Assembly (NCBI RefSeq): GCF_904426505.1
Contig: NZ_CAJGBN010000023.1
Span: forward strand, 372,001 to 436,000
Direction of reading: 5' to 3'
Origin: Rubrivivax sp. A210
GTDB taxonomy: Bacteria; Pseudomonadota; Gammaproteobacteria; Burkholderiales; Burkholderiaceae_C
Length of the DNA stretch: 64,000 bases
Both the position numbers and the translations under genes were made by a program. Shown piece by piece: positions 39,256-50,098 of the stretch. The notes below the pieces were generated by a model. That model had not been told where the DNA came from and did no database searches. It was given only the letters and a program-made list of their open reading frames with translations. Position 1 is the first letter of the stretch. Each line of letters begins with the position of its first letter.

Positions 39256-40346
39256 CGGCGGGGGCGTCCCCAGCCCCCTACCTGCGGCTGGCCGGCATCC
39301 GCAAGGATTTCGGCAGCTTCGCGGCGCTCAAGGGCATCGACCTGGACATCGCCCAGGGCGAGTTCGTCTGCTTCCTGGGCCCTTCGGGCTGCGGCAAGAC
39401 CACGCTGCTGCGCATCATCGCCGGGCTCGAGGTGCAGAGCGCCGGCCGCATCGAACTGGCCGGGCGCGACATCTCGCGCCTGCCGCCGGCCGAGCGCGAC
39501 TACGGCATCGTGTTCCAGAGCTACGCGCTGTTTCCCAACCTGAGCGTGGCCGACAACGTGGCCTACGGTCTGGTCAACGGCAAGGTCGACCGGCAACACC
39601 GCGTCGAACGCGTGCGCGAGCTGCTGGCCCTGGTCGGCCTGCCCGGCAGCGAGGCCAGGTTTCCGGCCCAGCTCTCCGGCGGCCAGCAGCAGCGCATCGC
39701 GCTGGCGCGGGCGCTGGCCACCTCGCCGGGCCTGCTGCTGCTGGACGAGCCGCTGTCGGCGCTGGACGCCATCGTGCGCGTCAAGCTGCGCGGCGAGATC
39801 CGCGCCCTGCAGCGCCAGCTGGGCGTGACCACCGTGATGGTCACGCATGACCAGGAAGAAGCCTTCGCCGTGGCCGACCGCGTGGTCGTCATGAACCAGG
39901 GCTCGATAGAACAAGTGGGTACGGCCACTACCGTCTACCGCGAACCGGCGACGCCCTTCGTGGCCGACTTCGTCGGCCGCATCAACACCCTGCCGGCCAC
40001 GGCCGGCGCCGAGCCTGGCCAGCTGAAGATCGGCGAGCGGGTGTTCCGCAGCGAGCACCCCTCGGCGCTGGCTCACGCCGCGGGCCAGGATCTGCGCATC
40101 TGCCTGCGCCCCGAAGACGTGGTGGCGCGCCCGCTGCCGCCGGGCGACCCCAATGTGATCGAGGCGCGGGTCGAGAAGATCGACTTCATGGGCCCCTACT
40201 GCCTGGTGCGCGTGTCGAGCGGCGCGCTGGGCGAGCAGGCGCTGACGGTCTATCTGTCGCTGCATTTCCTCACCGAGGCGCGGCTCGAGGTGGGCAGCTT
40301 TCTGCCGCTGCGGCTGCTGCCCGAGCGGATGCGGGTCTACGCGTGA
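39252..40346 (+). CDS. 2-Aminoethylphosphonate ABC transporter, ATP-binding protein
   Basis: 364-residue importer ATPase. Walker A is [12 protein letters not shown], the Q-loop is in FQSYALFPNLSV, the signature is [15 protein letters not shown], Walker B is LLLLDEPLSALD, and the switch His is in VMVTHDQEEAFA. A TOBE-like regulatory domain fills the C-terminal third. The start is the GTG at 39252 overlapping the binding-protein stop; earlier in-frame starts would lie inside that gene. It is coupled to the permease by a further GTGA overlap. Confidence 0.92.
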   Translation: MTAGASPAPYLRLAGIRKDFGSFAALKGIDLDIAQGEFVCFLGPSGCGKTTLLRIIAGLEVQSAGRIELAGRDISRLPPAERDYGIVFQSYALFPNLSVADNVAYGLVNGKVDRQHRVERVRELLALVGLPGSEARFPAQLSGGQQQRIALARALATSPGLLLLDEPLSALDAIVRVKLRGEIRALQRQLGVTTVMVTHDQEEAFAVADRVVVMNQGSIEQVGTATTVYREPATPFVADFVGRINTLPATAGAEPGQLKIGERVFRSEHPSALAHAAGQDLRICLRPEDVVARPLPPGDPNVIEARVEKIDFMGPYCLVRVSSGALGEQALTVYLSLHFLTEARLEVGSFLPLRLLPERMRVYA

Positions 40347-42049
40347 GCGTCACCGCGCTGGCCGGCGCCGGCGTTCGCCACCATGTCCACTGGACCGAGA
40401 GGCTGGCCCACGCCGCCCTGCTGCTGGTGGCGCTGGCGCTGCTGGCCTTTCTGGCAGCGCCGCTGGCCACCATCCTGCAGAAATCGGTGCAGGACGGCGA
40501 CGGCCGCTTCGTCGCGCTGGCCAACTTCATCGCCTATGCGCAGACACCTTCGCTGCTGCAAAGCCTGGGCAACAGCCTGTGGGTGAGCGCGCTGGTCACC
40601 GTCGTCACCGTGCCGCTGGCCTTTGGCTTTGCCTATGCGCTGGCGCGCAGCTGCATGCCGCTCAAGGGCCTGGCGCGCACCATCACCCTGGTGCCGCTGC
40701 TGGCGCCCTCGCTGCTGTCGGCAATCTCGCTCATCTACTGGTTCGGCAACCAGGGCGTGCTCAAGGGCTGGATGCTGGCCCTGGGCGTGGAGCAGATCTA
40801 CGGCGCGCCGGGCATCGTGCTGGCCGAGATCTTCTCGACCTTCCCGCATGCGCTGATGATCCTCGTCACCGCGCTGGCCGCGGCCGACGCGCGGCTCTAC
40901 GAGGCCGCTGATGCGATGGGCACCTCGGTCGCGCGCAAGTTCTTCACCATCACGCTGCCGGGCGCCAAGTACGGGCTGATCTCGGCGGCGCTGGTCACCT
41001 TCACCCTGGTCGTCACCGACTTCGGCATCCCCAAGGTCATCGGCGGCAACTTCAACGTGCTGGCCACCGATGTCTTCAAGCTCGTCATCGGCCAGCAGGA
41101 TTTCCAGAAGGGCGCCGTGGTGGCGCTGCTGCTGCTGGCGCCGGCGGTGCTGACCTTCGCGGTCGACCGCTGGGTCGGCCGCAAGCAGACCGCCATGCTC
41201 ACGGCGCGCGCCGTGCCCTACCGCGCCAAGCCGGCGCCGGCCTTCGACGCCCTGATGTCGATCTACTGCGCCGGCACCTGCGTGCTGATCCTGGCCATGC
41301 TGGGCATGGCGGTGTTCGCCTCCTTTGCCACCTTCTGGCCCTACAACCTGCAGCCCAGCCTGCGCCACTACACCCTGGGCCTGGTTGACGCCGAGGTCGG
41401 CGTGGCCTTCGTCAACAGCCTCAAGGTGGCCGGCGGTACGGCCGTGTTCGGCACACTGCTCGTCTTCGTCGGCGCCTACCTGCTCGAGAAGACGGCCGGC
41501 CTGGCGCGCGTGCGCGTCGCGGTGCGGCTGCTGGCTCTGCTGCCCATGGCCGTGCCCGGGCTGGTGCTGGGCCTGGGCTACATCTTCTTCTTCAACGCGC
41601 CGGCCAATCCGCTGGGCGGCCTGTACCACACGGTGACGCTGCTCACGGTGTGTACCGTGGTCCATTTCTACACCACCGGCCACCTTACGGCGGTGACTGC
41701 GCTCAAGGCGCTGGACCCGGAGTTCGAGGCCGTCTCGGCCTCGATGAAGGTGCCCTTCTACAAGACCTTCTGGCGCGTCACCCTGCCCATTTGCACGCCG
41801 GCCCTGGTGGACATTGCGCGCTACTTCTTCATCAACGCGATGACCACGATCTCGGCCGTGGTCTTCCTGTATTCGCCCGAGACCAAGGTGGCGTCCATCG
41901 CCATCCTCAACCTCGACGAGGCCGGCGAGATTGGCGCCGCCGCCGCCTGCGCGGTGCTGATCGCCGCCGCCAACACCGTGGCCACGCTTCTCTTCATGGG
42001 GCTTTCGCGGTGGGTAGACCGCCGCACCCAAGCCTGGAAGACGCACTGA
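40343..42049 (+). CDS. 2-Aminoethylphosphonate ABC transporter, fused permease
   Basis: 568-residue inner-membrane protein with two binding-protein-dependent permease domains in one chain and about 12 spans. The first EAA-like loop is around [21 protein letters not shown], the second around [22 protein letters not shown]. Start is a GTG overlapping the ATPase stop. One fused protein replaces the separate PhnU and PhnV of Salmonella, as in the PhnU2 family. It is followed after 16 bp by phnW, preceded by GGAGACAAGG. Confidence 0.92.
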   Translation: MSVTALAGAGVRHHVHWTERLAHAALLLVALALLAFLAAPLATILQKSVQDGDGRFVALANFIAYAQTPSLLQSLGNSLWVSALVTVVTVPLAFGFAYALARSCMPLKGLARTITLVPLLAPSLLSAISLIYWFGNQGVLKGWMLALGVEQIYGAPGIVLAEIFSTFPHALMILVTALAAADARLYEAADAMGTSVARKFFTITLPGAKYGLISAALVTFTLVVTDFGIPKVIGGNFNVLATDVFKLVIGQQDFQKGAVVALLLLAPAVLTFAVDRWVGRKQTAMLTARAVPYRAKPAPAFDALMSIYCAGTCVLILAMLGMAVFASFATFWPYNLQPSLRHYTLGLVDAEVGVAFVNSLKVAGGTAVFGTLLVFVGAYLLEKTAGLARVRVAVRLLALLPMAVPGLVLGLGYIFFFNAPANPLGGLYHTVTLLTVCTVVHFYTTGHLTAVTALKALDPEFEAVSASMKVPFYKTFWRVTLPICTPALVDIARYFFINAMTTISAVVFLYSPETKVASIAILNLDEAGEIGAAAACAVLIAAANTVATLLFMGLSRWVDRRTQAWKTH

Positions 42050-42065
42050 AGGAGACAAGGTAGAC

Positions 42066-43196
42066 ATGGACCGCGACCGCACCCTGCTCACCCCCGGCCC
42101 GCTCACCACCAGCCTGCGCACCAAGCTCGCGATGCTGCGCGACTGGGGCTCGTGGGACGCCGACTTCAACGCCGTCACCGCCGGCGTGCGCGCACGCCTG
42201 CTGGACATCGTGCATGGCCAGGCCACGCACACCGTGGTGCCGCTGCAGGGCAGCGGCACCTTCAGCGTCGAGGCCGCGGTGGCCACCGTGGTGCCGCGCG
42301 ATGGCCATGTGCTGGTGCCCGACAACGGCGCCTACTGCAAGCGCGCCGCCAGGCTCACGCAGCTGATGGGCCGCCGCGCCAGCGTGCTGCCGCAGGCCGA
42401 GGACGCGCCGGTCTCGGCCGCGCAGGTGGAAGAGCGGCTGCGCGCCGACGTTTCGATCAGCCACGTCGTGCTCATCCACTGCGAAACCGGCACCGGCGTA
42501 CACAACCCGCTGGAGCAGGTGGCCGAGGTCTGCCAGCGCCTGGGCCGCGGCCTCATCGTCGACGCCATGAGCAGCTTCGGCGCCCTGCCCATCGACGCGC
42601 GCAGCCTGCGCTTCGACGCCCTCGTGGCCGCCAGCGGCAAATGCCTGGAAGGCGTGCCCGGCATGGGTTTCGTCGTGTTGCGCCGCGAGGTGCTGGAGCG
42701 CTGCGCCGGCCACAGCCAGAGCCTGGCGATGGACCTGCACGAGCAGTGGCAGTACATGGAAAAGACCGGCCAGTGGCGCTTCACCCCGCCCACCCATGTG
42801 GTGGTGGCGCTGGGCGAGGCCATCACGCAGTACGTGGAAGAAGGCGGCCAGCCCGCGCGGCTGGCGCGCTATGCCGACAACTGCGCCACCCTGGTCGACG
42901 GCATGGCCGCGCTCGGCTTCCAGCCCTTCCTGGCGCCGGCGGTGCAGGCGCCCATCATCGTGACCTTCCACGCCCCGGCCGACCTGGCCTATGATTTCGC
43001 GCGCTTCTACGCCGCCGTCAAGGCGCGCGGCTTCCTGCTCTACCCGGGCAAGCTCACGACGCTGGAAACCTTCCGCGTCGGCTGCATCGGCGCGATAGGC
43101 CGCAACCAGATGCGCGAGGCGGTGGCCGCGGTGGCCGACGCGATGCGCGAGATGGGCATTGCCAGCGGCAAGCCCGCCGCATCCGTCGCCCGGTGA
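42066..43196 (+). CDS. phnW: 2-Aminoethylphosphonate-pyruvate transaminase
   Basis: PLP enzyme (376 residues) transferring the amino group of 2-aminoethylphosphonate to pyruvate, giving phosphonoacetaldehyde and alanine. Family landmarks are [25 protein letters not shown] at the start (read in one frame), the cofactor loop [11 protein letters not shown], the Asp in [13 protein letters not shown], and the Schiff-base Lys in [12 protein letters not shown] (residue 192). No phnX lies nearby; PhnY and PhnA on the other strand complete the pathway. The GTGA at its end couples it to the HAD gene. Confidence 0.95.
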   Translation: MDRDRTLLTPGPLTTSLRTKLAMLRDWGSWDADFNAVTAGVRARLLDIVHGQATHTVVPLQGSGTFSVEAAVATVVPRDGHVLVPDNGAYCKRAARLTQLMGRRASVLPQAEDAPVSAAQVEERLRADVSISHVVLIHCETGTGVHNPLEQVAEVCQRLGRGLIVDAMSSFGALPIDARSLRFDALVAASGKCLEGVPGMGFVVLRREVLERCAGHSQSLAMDLHEQWQYMEKTGQWRFTPPTHVVVALGEAITQYVEEGGQPARLARYADNCATLVDGMAALGFQPFLAPAVQAPIIVTFHAPADLAYDFARFYAAVKARGFLLYPGKLTTLETFRVGCIGAIGRNQMREAVAAVADAMREMGIASGKPAASVAR

Positions 43197-43864
43197 AGCT
43201 CACCGTCTTCGATCTCGACCACACGCTGCTGGCCGGCGACAGCGATGTGCTGTGGTGCGATTTCCTGCTGCAGCAGGGCCTGCTGGATCGCGCCGAATTC
43301 GCCGCCCGCAATGCTGCGATGGAGCGCGACTACCGCGCCGGCCAGGTCAGCGTCCAGGCCTTCAGCGCCTTCTACGTCGGCACCATGGCCGGGCGCAGCG
43401 CCGCCGAATGGCAGCCGCTGCTGCAGCGCTTTCTGGATGAGGAGATCGCGCCGCGCCTGCCGGCCGCCGCCCATGCCCTGCTGCGGCGCCACCAGCAGGC
43501 GGACGACCTGGTGGTGCTGAGCACGGCCACCAATCGCGTGATCGCCGCACCGACCGCGGCCCACCTGGGCATCACCCACCTCATCGCCACCGATTGCGGG
43601 GTGGACGACGATGGCCGCTTCAACGGCCAGGTGCTGGGCACGCCGAACATGCGCGAGGGCAAGGTGGCGCGCCTGCACGCCTGGCTGGCGGCGCGCGGCC
43701 AGCAACTGGCCGATTTCGAAAGCCGCTTCTACAGCGATTCGATCAACGACCTGCCCCTGCTGGAGGCCGTAGACCATCCGGTGGTGGTGGACGCCGATGC
43801 GCGGCTGGCGGCGCTGGCGGCGCAGCGCGGCTGGCCGGCAATCTCGCTGCGCGGCGGCGCATGA
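43193..43864 (+). CDS. HAD-IB family hydrolase
   Basis: 223-residue phosphatase-like protein. Motif I is [13 protein letters not shown] (nucleophile and acid Asp), motif II the Ser/Thr in VVLSTATN, motif III a Lys in [12 protein letters not shown], and motif [14 protein letters not shown]. The helical cap between motifs I and II fits the SerB-like IB subfamily. It starts with a GTG overlapping the phnW stop, so it is translated with the phosphonate genes. It is not PhnX, whose motifs differ. Possible phosphatase for a phosphorylated by-product; substrate unknown. Confidence 0.88.
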   Translation: MKLTVFDLDHTLLAGDSDVLWCDFLLQQGLLDRAEFAARNAAMERDYRAGQVSVQAFSAFYVGTMAGRSAAEWQPLLQRFLDEEIAPRLPAAAHALLRRHQQADDLVVLSTATNRVIAAPTAAHLGITHLIATDCGVDDDGRFNGQVLGTPNMREGKVARLHAWLAARGQQLADFESRFYSDSINDLPLLEAVDHPVVVDADARLAALAAQRGWPAISLRGGA

Positions 43865-44220
43865 CGGCGGCCTCCGAGCGCTGGACGCTGAGCGCCGGCG
43901 ATGTCGCCACCGCCACGCTCACCATTCCCGCCGACGCGCGGCGCGAGCGCCGCTTCGAGATCGCCTGCGCCATCACGGTGGCCGTGCCCGAGTCCTTGCT
44001 TATGGCCGCCGCCGCACCCTGGCACCAGATGACGGTGCAGGCCAACGGCACCCAGTTGTGGCGCCGCCGCGAGGCCTCGCACAACCCCGGCGCCTGGGAC
44101 GGCCTGGACTACCGCTTCGCGCGCAGCGTGGCTGTGGGCCAGGCGTTGCGCATCACGGTGGCGGTGGCCGCCCACGGCGTGCGCCGCCGCAGCCTGGTGA
44201 TCGAGGCCGACGAGGTCTAG
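43861..44220 (+). CDS. Hypothetical protein coupled to the HAD hydrolase
   Basis: 119 residues from an ATG that overlaps the HAD stop (ATGA at 43861-43864). No signal peptide or membrane span. The sequence looks beta-rich: ASERWTLSAGDVATATLTIP, FEIACAITVAVPESLLM, then LDYRFARSVAVGQALRITVA and LVIEADEV. It resembles no enzyme I recognise; size and strand pattern would suit a small beta-sandwich or binding protein. Last gene of the rightward phosphonate run, convergent with recG. Confidence 0.7.
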   Translation: MTAASERWTLSAGDVATATLTIPADARRERRFEIACAITVAVPESLLMAAAAPWHQMTVQANGTQLWRRREASHNPGAWDGLDYRFARSVAVGQALRITVAVAAHGVRRRSLVIEADEV

Positions 44221-44242
44221 CGCCGCCGCTGCCGCGGTGCGC

Positions 44243-46393
44243 TCAGGCTTTGAGGAACTCGGCCCGGCCCGCCAGCCAGCGCTGCACCTGGGCTTCGGCC
44301 ACCTCGGGCCGCTCGCGCAGCAGGCGCGGCGCCTCGGCGCGGGCGCGCTGCAGCAAGGCGTCGTCGGCGGCCAGGTCGGCAAAGCGCAGCAGCGCGTCGC
44401 CGCTCTGGCGCGCGCCCATGAACTCACCCGGGCCGCGGATCTCGAGATCGCGGCGCGCGATCTCGAAGCCGTCGGAGGTTTCGGCCATGGTGCGCAGCCG
44501 CGCCTTGCCGGTGGGCGACAGCGGCCCGGTGAAGAGCAGCACGCAGACGCTGGCGGTGGCGCCGCGGCCCACGCGCCCGCGCAGCTGGTGCAGCTGGGCG
44601 AGGCCGAAGCGCTCGGCGTGCTCGATCACCATCAGGCTGGCGTTCGGCACGTCGACGCCGACCTCGATCACCGTGGTGGCCACCAGCAGCTGCGTCTGGC
44701 CCGCCGTGAAGCCGGCCATCACCGCCGCCTTCTCGGCCGCCCTCATGCGGCCGTGCAACAGGGCCACGTTGACGCCCGGCAGCGCCGCTGCCAGCTCGGC
44801 ATGGGTGGCGGTGGCGTTCTGCAGGTCCAGGTGTTCGCTCTCTTCCACCAGCGGGCAGACCCAATAGACCTGCCGCCCCTGCGCCACCTCGTCGCGGATG
44901 CGCCCGATCACCTGGGCCCGCTTGGCGTCGGCGAAGACCTTGGTCAGCACCGGCGTGCGGCCGGGCGGCAGCTCGTCCAGCGTGCTCACCGCCAGGTCGG
45001 CGAAGTAGCTCATCGCCAGCGTGCGCGGTATGGGCGTGGCGCTCATCATGAGGAGGTGGGGTTCGAGATGCGGGCCCCCAGGCTCCGGCTGCGCCTCCGC
45101 CACCCCCCGAGGGGGCTGTGCCGGCTTGGGGCGGCCCGGCGCCGGCACGGCCTGCCGCTCGAGCTTCTGCCGCAACGCCAGGCGCTGGGCGACGCCGAAG
45201 CGGTGCTGCTCGTCCACCACCGCCAGGCCCAGGCGCGCAAAGGCCACGTCGTGCTGGATCACCGCGTGCGTGCCCACCACCAGCAGGGCCTCGCCCGAGG
45301 CCACCTGCTCGACCATCTTCTGGCGTGCCTTGCCCTTGCGGCTGCCGCTGAGCCAGGCGGTGGTGATGCCCAGCGGCGCCAGCCAGCCCACCAGCTTGCG
45401 GAAATGCTGCTCGGCCAGGATTTCGGTGGGCGCCATCAGCGCGCACTGCCAGCCGGCGTCCATGGCCACCGCGGCGGCGAGTGCCGCCACCACGGTCTTG
45501 CCCGAGCCCACATCGCCCTGCAGCAGGCGGTGCATGGGCTGGGCGAGTGCGAGATCGGCGCCGATCTCGGCCACCACGCGCTGCTGCGCGCCGGTCAGCG
45601 CAAAGGGCAGGGCCGCACGCAGCCGGAATGCCAGGCCATCCTCATGCGGCGCCAGCGCGGGCGCCGCCAGCCGCGCCCGCGCCGCCTGGGCCTGGCGCTG
45701 GGCGAGCTGCTGGGCCAGCAGTTCCTCGAACTTCAGCCGCTGCCAGGCCGGGTGGCTGTGGTCCTCGATGGCGGCCAGCGGCGTGCCGGGCGGCGGCTGG
45801 TGCAGCAGCTGCAGCGCCTCGCGCAGGCTGGGCAGGCCGGTGGGCAAGGTCGCGGGCGGCAGGATCTCGGCCAGCGGCGCGCGTGCCAGCGCCGAGGCCA
45901 CGGCCTTGCGCAGATAGGCCTGGGGCAGCGCGGCGCTGGCCGGATAGACCGGCGTCAGCGCCTGCGGCAGCGGCGCATCGGGCGCCACGGCGCGGAACTC
46001 GGGATGCACCATCTCGCGCCCGAAAAAGCCGCCGCGCAGCTCGCCGCGCGCACGCACGCACTGGCCCGGCGCCAGCGCCTTCTGCTGCGCCGGGTAGAAG
46101 TGCAGCAGGCGCAGCACCAGCTCGCCGCTCTCGTCGGCCAGGTACACGACGAGCTGGCGCCGCGCCCGCGTCTCGACGCGGCTGTCCCGCACCACGCCCT
46201 GCACCTGGCCCACCTCGCCCTCGCGCAGGCTGGCGATGGGCACGAGCCGCGTCTCGTCCTCGTAGCGCATGGGCAGGTGCAGCGCGAGATCGATGTCGCA
46301 CGCCAGGCCCAGCTTGCGCAGGGCGCGGGCTGGGCCTGAAAGCGGTTGGAGCGAGGGCTTCGCGCCCTCTGCGGGCGCCGGGGTGGGCGGCAT
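44243..46393 (-). CDS. recG: ATP-dependent DNA helicase RecG
   Basis: 716-residue branch-migrating helicase that regresses stalled forks. The N-terminal wedge (about 25-185), Walker [19 protein letters not shown] box in [10 protein letters not shown], motif [15 protein letters not shown], and motif [11 protein letters not shown] are all present, with the C-terminal [16 protein letters not shown]. Between the DEQH box and motif III there is an extra Pro/Gly/Ala-rich segment of about 24 residues (including [20 protein letters not shown]), encoded by repeat-like DNA. The ATG at 46393 ([10 protein letters not shown]) is preferred; an alternative upstream start at 46456 adds 21 residues. Confidence 0.95.
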   Translation of the reverse strand: MPPTPAPAEGAKPSLQPLSGPARALRKLGLACDIDLALHLPMRYEDETRLVPIASLREGEVGQVQGVVRDSRVETRARRQLVVYLADESGELVLRLLHFYPAQQKALAPGQCVRARGELRGGFFGREMVHPEFRAVAPDAPLPQALTPVYPASAALPQAYLRKAVASALARAPLAEILPPATLPTGLPSLREALQLLHQPPPGTPLAAIEDHSHPAWQRLKFEELLAQQLAQRQAQAARARLAAPALAPHEDGLAFRLRAALPFALTGAQQRVVAEIGADLALAQPMHRLLQGDVGSGKTVVAALAAAVAMDAGWQCALMAPTEILAEQHFRKLVGWLAPLGITTAWLSGSRKGKARQKMVEQVASGEALLVVGTHAVIQHDVAFARLGLAVVDEQHRFGVAQRLALRQKLERQAVPAPGRPKPAQPPRGVAEAQPEPGGPHLEPHLLMMSATPIPRTLAMSYFADLAVSTLDELPPGRTPVLTKVFADAKRAQVIGRIRDEVAQGRQVYWVCPLVEESEHLDLQNATATHAELAAALPGVNVALLHGRMRAAEKAAVMAGFTAGQTQLLVATTVIEVGVDVPNASLMVIEHAERFGLAQLHQLRGRVGRGATASVCVLLFTGPLSPTGKARLRTMAETSDGFEIARRDLEIRGPGEFMGARQSGDALLRFADLAADDALLQRARAEAPRLLRERPEVAEAQVQRWLAGRAEFLKA
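45067..45150. repeat. GC-rich palindromic repeat-like insert within recG
   Basis: The segment has a CCCCCC-GA-GGGGG hairpin core (45103-45115) flanked by GGGCCCCCAGGC on the left and GGCTTGGGGC on the right, which partly pair. It resembles, from memory, a dispersed intergenic repeat of Comamonadaceae-type genomes containing CCCCCCGAGGGGGC followed by GGCTTGGGGCGGC. Here it is in frame inside recG. Boundaries are approximate. Confidence 0.45.
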
Positions 46394-46444
46394 GGAACAA
46401 TTTTGCGTCCCCCAGCTCCCTCCCAGGCCGGTCCAGCCTGTCGC

Positions 46445-47500
46445 ATGAAGAACCAAGCCTCATCCCCCCGCGCCTACGGCGTGGAAGATTTCGATTTCGA
46501 GCTGCCGCCCGAGCTCATCGCCCAGCACCCGGCGCCCGAGCGCAGCGGCTCGCGCCTGCTCGACGGCCGCGGCGCGCTGCCGGTGGACCGCGTGTTCCGC
46601 GAGCTGCCCGGCCTGCTGCGCGCCGGCGACCTGCTGGTCTTCAACGACACCCGCGTCATCAAGGCGCGGCTGCACGGCGAGAAGCTGGCCACCGGCGGCG
46701 CGGTCGAGGCCCTGGTCGAGCGTGTCCTGCCCGGCCATGAGGTCTGGGCCCACCTGCGCGCCAGCAAGTCGCCGCGCGCCGGCTCGGTCGTGCGTTTTGC
46801 CGACGCCTTCGACGCCGAGGTGCTGGGCCGCGCCGGGCCCGAGGCCGCCCTCTTCCACCTGCGCTTTCCGGCCGATCCGCTGGCCCTCCTGCAAGCCCAC
46901 GGCCATGTGCCGCTGCCGCCCTACATCAGCCACGCCGACGAGGCCGATGACGAGGCGCGCTACCAGACCGTGTTCGCCGCCCGCCCCGGCGCGGTGGCCG
47001 CGCCCACCGCGGCGCTGCACTTCGACGAGGCCGTGCTGCAGGCGCTGCAGTCCGCCGGCGTGGCGCGCGCTGCAGTGACGCTGCACGTGGGCGCCGGCAC
47101 CTTCCAGCCGGTGCGCGCGGCGAGCATCGCCGGGCACCGCATGCACAGCGAGTGGTTCGAGGTGGGCGCTGACACGGTGGCCGCCATCACCGCCACACGC
47201 GCCGCCGGTGGCCGCATCGTCGCCGCCGGCACCACCACCGTGCGCGCCCTCGAATCAGCGGCGCGCGCTGGCGCGCTGCAGGCCTGCTGCGGCGAGACCG
47301 ACATCTTCATCACGCCCGGCTTTGATTTTCGCGTCGTCGATATGCTGGTCACCAACTTCCACCTGCCGCGCAGCACCCTCCTGATGCTGGTGAGCGCCTT
47401 CGCCGGTTATGAGCAGGTGATGGCGCTCTACCGCCACGCGGTGGAGTCGCGCTACCGCTTCTTCAGCTATGGCGACGCCATGCTGCTGCAGCGCGCCTGA
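46445..47500 (+). CDS. queA: S-adenosylmethionine:tRNA ribosyltransferase-isomerase QueA
   Basis: Transfers and isomerises the ribosyl group of SAM onto preQ1 in tRNA, making epoxyqueuosine. 351 residues. Landmarks are [84 protein letters not shown] and [18 protein letters not shown]. The start is the ATG at 46445, the first residue in step with the family. It is divergent from recG (51 bp). tgt, the earlier step, lies 3.7 kb downstream in the same direction, separated by two unrelated envelope genes. Confidence 0.96.
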   Translation: MKNQASSPRAYGVEDFDFELPPELIAQHPAPERSGSRLLDGRGALPVDRVFRELPGLLRAGDLLVFNDTRVIKARLHGEKLATGGAVEALVERVLPGHEVWAHLRASKSPRAGSVVRFADAFDAEVLGRAGPEAALFHLRFPADPLALLQAHGHVPLPPYISHADEADDEARYQTVFAARPGAVAAPTAALHFDEAVLQALQSAGVARAAVTLHVGAGTFQPVRAASIAGHRMHSEWFEVGADTVAAITATRAAGGRIVAAGTTTVRALESAARAGALQACCGETDIFITPGFDFRVVDMLVTNFHLPRSTLLMLVSAFAGYEQVMALYRHAVESRYRFFSYGDAMLLQRA

Positions 47501-47662
47501 TCCGGCGAAGAAGTCACGAATTGCAGGCCCAATTCCACGCCATTCGCGAGGTTTTACGAAATAGAGTTCTGCACCCCCCTGAATGAGTGCTCCAGCCCCG
47601 CGGCAATAAGGCTGCGCCGGCTTGACTCAGGGCGCCGTTTTGGGGTAGGGCAGGAGAAGTTA

Positions 47663-50098
47663 ATGCGAGTGCGTAGTCTTTCGGTTCTGGCATCCGCCGC
47701 ATTGCTCGCGGCCTGCGGCGGTGGCGGTGGGGGCGGCGTGACCGCCGACGCGAGCGCGGCCAAGGTCACGCTCAGCGGCTCGGCGGTGAAGGGCCCGATG
47801 GCCAAGGCCGAGGTCGGCATCTACGCCGTGGGCGCCGACGGCAAGCCGGCTGGCACCGCCCTGGTCACCACCGAGACCGGCGACGACGGCAGCTACTCGA
47901 TCACCTTCGACGGTCTCAAGGACCAGCCTTATGTGGTGATCGTCAAGGCCAAGGCCGGCACGACCCACCGCGACGAGGCCACCGGCGTCGCCCAGGCCCT
48001 GCCCGACGGTTTCCAGATGCGCGCCCTGGTGATACCTGCGGCCGCCGGCACCCAGACCACCAGTGCCACCGTCACGCCCTTCAGCGAACTCGAGGTGGCG
48101 GCGGCCGAGAAGGCCACTGGTGGCATCTCGGTGACCAATGCGCGCCAGGCCGAATCCACCGTGCAGCAGATGCTGGGCTTCGACCCCAAGAAGGTTGCGG
48201 CCAAGACCACCACCAGCGCCGAGAGCGAAGACGAGAAGAAGCTCGCCGTGCTGCTGACCGCCGTGTCCAAGCTGGCCAAGGACGGCAAGCTGGGCTGCGA
48301 CACCGCGGCCGACGGCGGCGCAAAGACCAAGTGCGTGGTCGAGAAGCTGCGCGATGCCTCGCACAAGGACTCGATCAAGCTCGGCGACGACGACGACAGC
48401 ACGGCGTCCGAGCTGAAGACGGCCATCGACGATGTGCTGGCCGACGACAACCTCAAGGGCACCGTCGACCCGTCCACGATGACCGCGGTGCAGGGCAATC
48501 TGGGCTGCACCACCACCTGCGAGGCGGCGCCTGTGAGCACGCTCACCGCCATCGCCGCCACGCGCAAGCTCTTCACCGACATCGCGGCCGACTGGCGCAC
48601 CTTGTTCAGCAGCGGCGGCGCCAGCGCCATCGCCACCGGCGCGACCAATGCGCAGGCCTTCAGGTTCGTCAGCGAGATGCCCAAGCTGCAGCAGCCGGTC
48701 GACACCATGCTGTCCGACACCCAGGTGATGGTGATGGGCATCGACCTCTTCAAGAGCTACACCTCCGGCCAGCCCGGCACCGGCCGCGGCGAGGGCCGCG
48801 GCAGCGTGCCCAGCAATGCGCCGTTCGCCTTCTTCAACCTGGCGGCGCGCGGCTGCACGCTGTACCAGGACGCGGCCACCTCGGTGGTGGCCACCGCGCC
48901 GGCCAATGCCAACTTCATAGGCTGCAGCTCGCGCTTCTACGCACGCCAGGAAACCATCGCCACGGGCGTGCGCAACACCTACTACCGCCACGGCTTCACC
49001 ATCACGCCCAATCTCGATGGCAGCTTTGGCTGGGCGAGCCGGGCGCGCGAGACGATCGAGGAGTGCAGCGCCGGCGCGTGCGTGCAGGTGGCCAACAACG
49101 CGCTGCAAACCAACGCCGTCACCGGCACGATGACCCCCACCATTTCGGCGGCCGGCCAGCCCACCGCGGTGGCCATCACCGGCGAGCTGCCGGCGGCCTT
49201 CGCGCGTGATGGCTTTGCTGCCGGCAGCTATGTGCTCGCCAACGACAAGCACAGCATTGCCATCAATGCCACCGCCGCCACCGATGCCGCCAGCGGCGCC
49301 TTTACCGGCCTCACGCTGACCGGCAGCTTCGACGGCAAGGACGCCGCCGGTGCCACCACGGCCAGCCTGGCCATCAAGACCGGCAAGCTGACCACCATCC
49401 CGGTGGCCTATGACGGCTTCGGCAACGCGGTCGCCCCCGGTGCCCCGGGCGCTGTCGCCGGCAGCAGCGGCTTCGAGCCCGGCGGCTTCGAGCTCGATCT
49501 GGTTCTGGCCACCGCCGGCGCCAAGTTCGAGGGCATCTTCGCGGCCAGCGAGACGCTGTGGGACAAGTCGCGCAGCGTGCCCCTGCCCACCAAGCTCAGC
49601 TTCAAGGGCATCCTCAGCACCATCGAAGCCGGTGTCACCACCGATTTCCTGACCGGCACCTTCACCGCCACCGCCAGCGGCTGGACCGACTTCGACGCCA
49701 CCCAGCCGCAGCTCGCCACCAACCGCTACACCCAGGCCGTCAGCCTGGTGGGTACTGCCACCGCGCCCGGCCGGCCGCAGCTCGAGCTGAGCTTTGGCGC
49801 CCAGCTGCAGACCAACAACCAGCAGGGCCAGGCGCTGGGCACTTCGCTGCAGTACCGCAGCGTGGTGGCCGGCGTGGCGCGCACCGTGGTCGCCATCACC
49901 GGCTCGCCCGATGCCGCCGGTGAGATCAACCGCTTCACGCTCACCGAAGCCTCGGCCAACCTGGCCATGAGCTGGGTGGGTGGCGCGACGACCATCTCGC
50001 TCACCAGCGGTGGCGTCGAGATCGGCGTGCTGGACGTCGGCCGCCGGCTGATCACCTTCAAGGACCACACCAGCATGTCGCTGGATCTGGGCCTGTGA
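47663..50098 (+). CDS. Large predicted lipoprotein, function unknown
   Basis: 811 residues beginning with a lipoprotein signal: MRVRSLSVLASAALLAAC, then a run of seven glycines as a flexible anchor linker. The next ~85 residues look like a transthyretin/carboxypeptidase-regulatory fold (LSGSAVKGPMAKAEVGIYAV, then TTETGDDGSYSITF). The middle is helical and Lys/Ala-rich with two Cys pairs, and the C-terminal ~300 residues are Thr/Gly/Ser-rich and beta-like (KITFKD-type strands, for example LTLTGSFDGKDAAGATTASL). GGAGAAG precedes the ATG. Expected at the outer membrane. Its stop overlaps the start of the next gene (GTGA), which suggests joint function. Confidence 0.8.
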   Translation: MRVRSLSVLASAALLAACGGGGGGGVTADASAAKVTLSGSAVKGPMAKAEVGIYAVGADGKPAGTALVTTETGDDGSYSITFDGLKDQPYVVIVKAKAGTTHRDEATGVAQALPDGFQMRALVIPAAAGTQTTSATVTPFSELEVAAAEKATGGISVTNARQAESTVQQMLGFDPKKVAAKTTTSAESEDEKKLAVLLTAVSKLAKDGKLGCDTAADGGAKTKCVVEKLRDASHKDSIKLGDDDDSTASELKTAIDDVLADDNLKGTVDPSTMTAVQGNLGCTTTCEAAPVSTLTAIAATRKLFTDIAADWRTLFSSGGASAIATGATNAQAFRFVSEMPKLQQPVDTMLSDTQVMVMGIDLFKSYTSGQPGTGRGEGRGSVPSNAPFAFFNLAARGCTLYQDAATSVVATAPANANFIGCSSRFYARQETIATGVRNTYYRHGFTITPNLDGSFGWASRARETIEECSAGACVQVANNALQTNAVTGTMTPTISAAGQPTAVAITGELPAAFARDGFAAGSYVLANDKHSIAINATAATDAASGAFTGLTLTGSFDGKDAAGATTASLAIKTGKLTTIPVAYDGFGNAVAPGAPGAVAGSSGFEPGGFELDLVLATAGAKFEGIFAASETLWDKSRSVPLPTKLSFKGILSTIEAGVTTDFLTGTFTATASGWTDFDATQPQLATNRYTQAVSLVGTATAPGRPQLELSFGAQLQTNNQQGQALGTSLQYRSVVAGVARTVVAITGSPDAAGEINRFTLTEASANLAMSWVGGATTISLTSGGVEIGVLDVGRRLITFKDHTSMSLDLGL

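Noticed and set aside
47660..50068. Open frame of about 800 codons antisense to the large lipoprotein gene
   Set aside because: The plus-strand frame has a ribosome site, a lipobox signal and overlaps the next start; the antisense product is low-complexity without a signal or motif.
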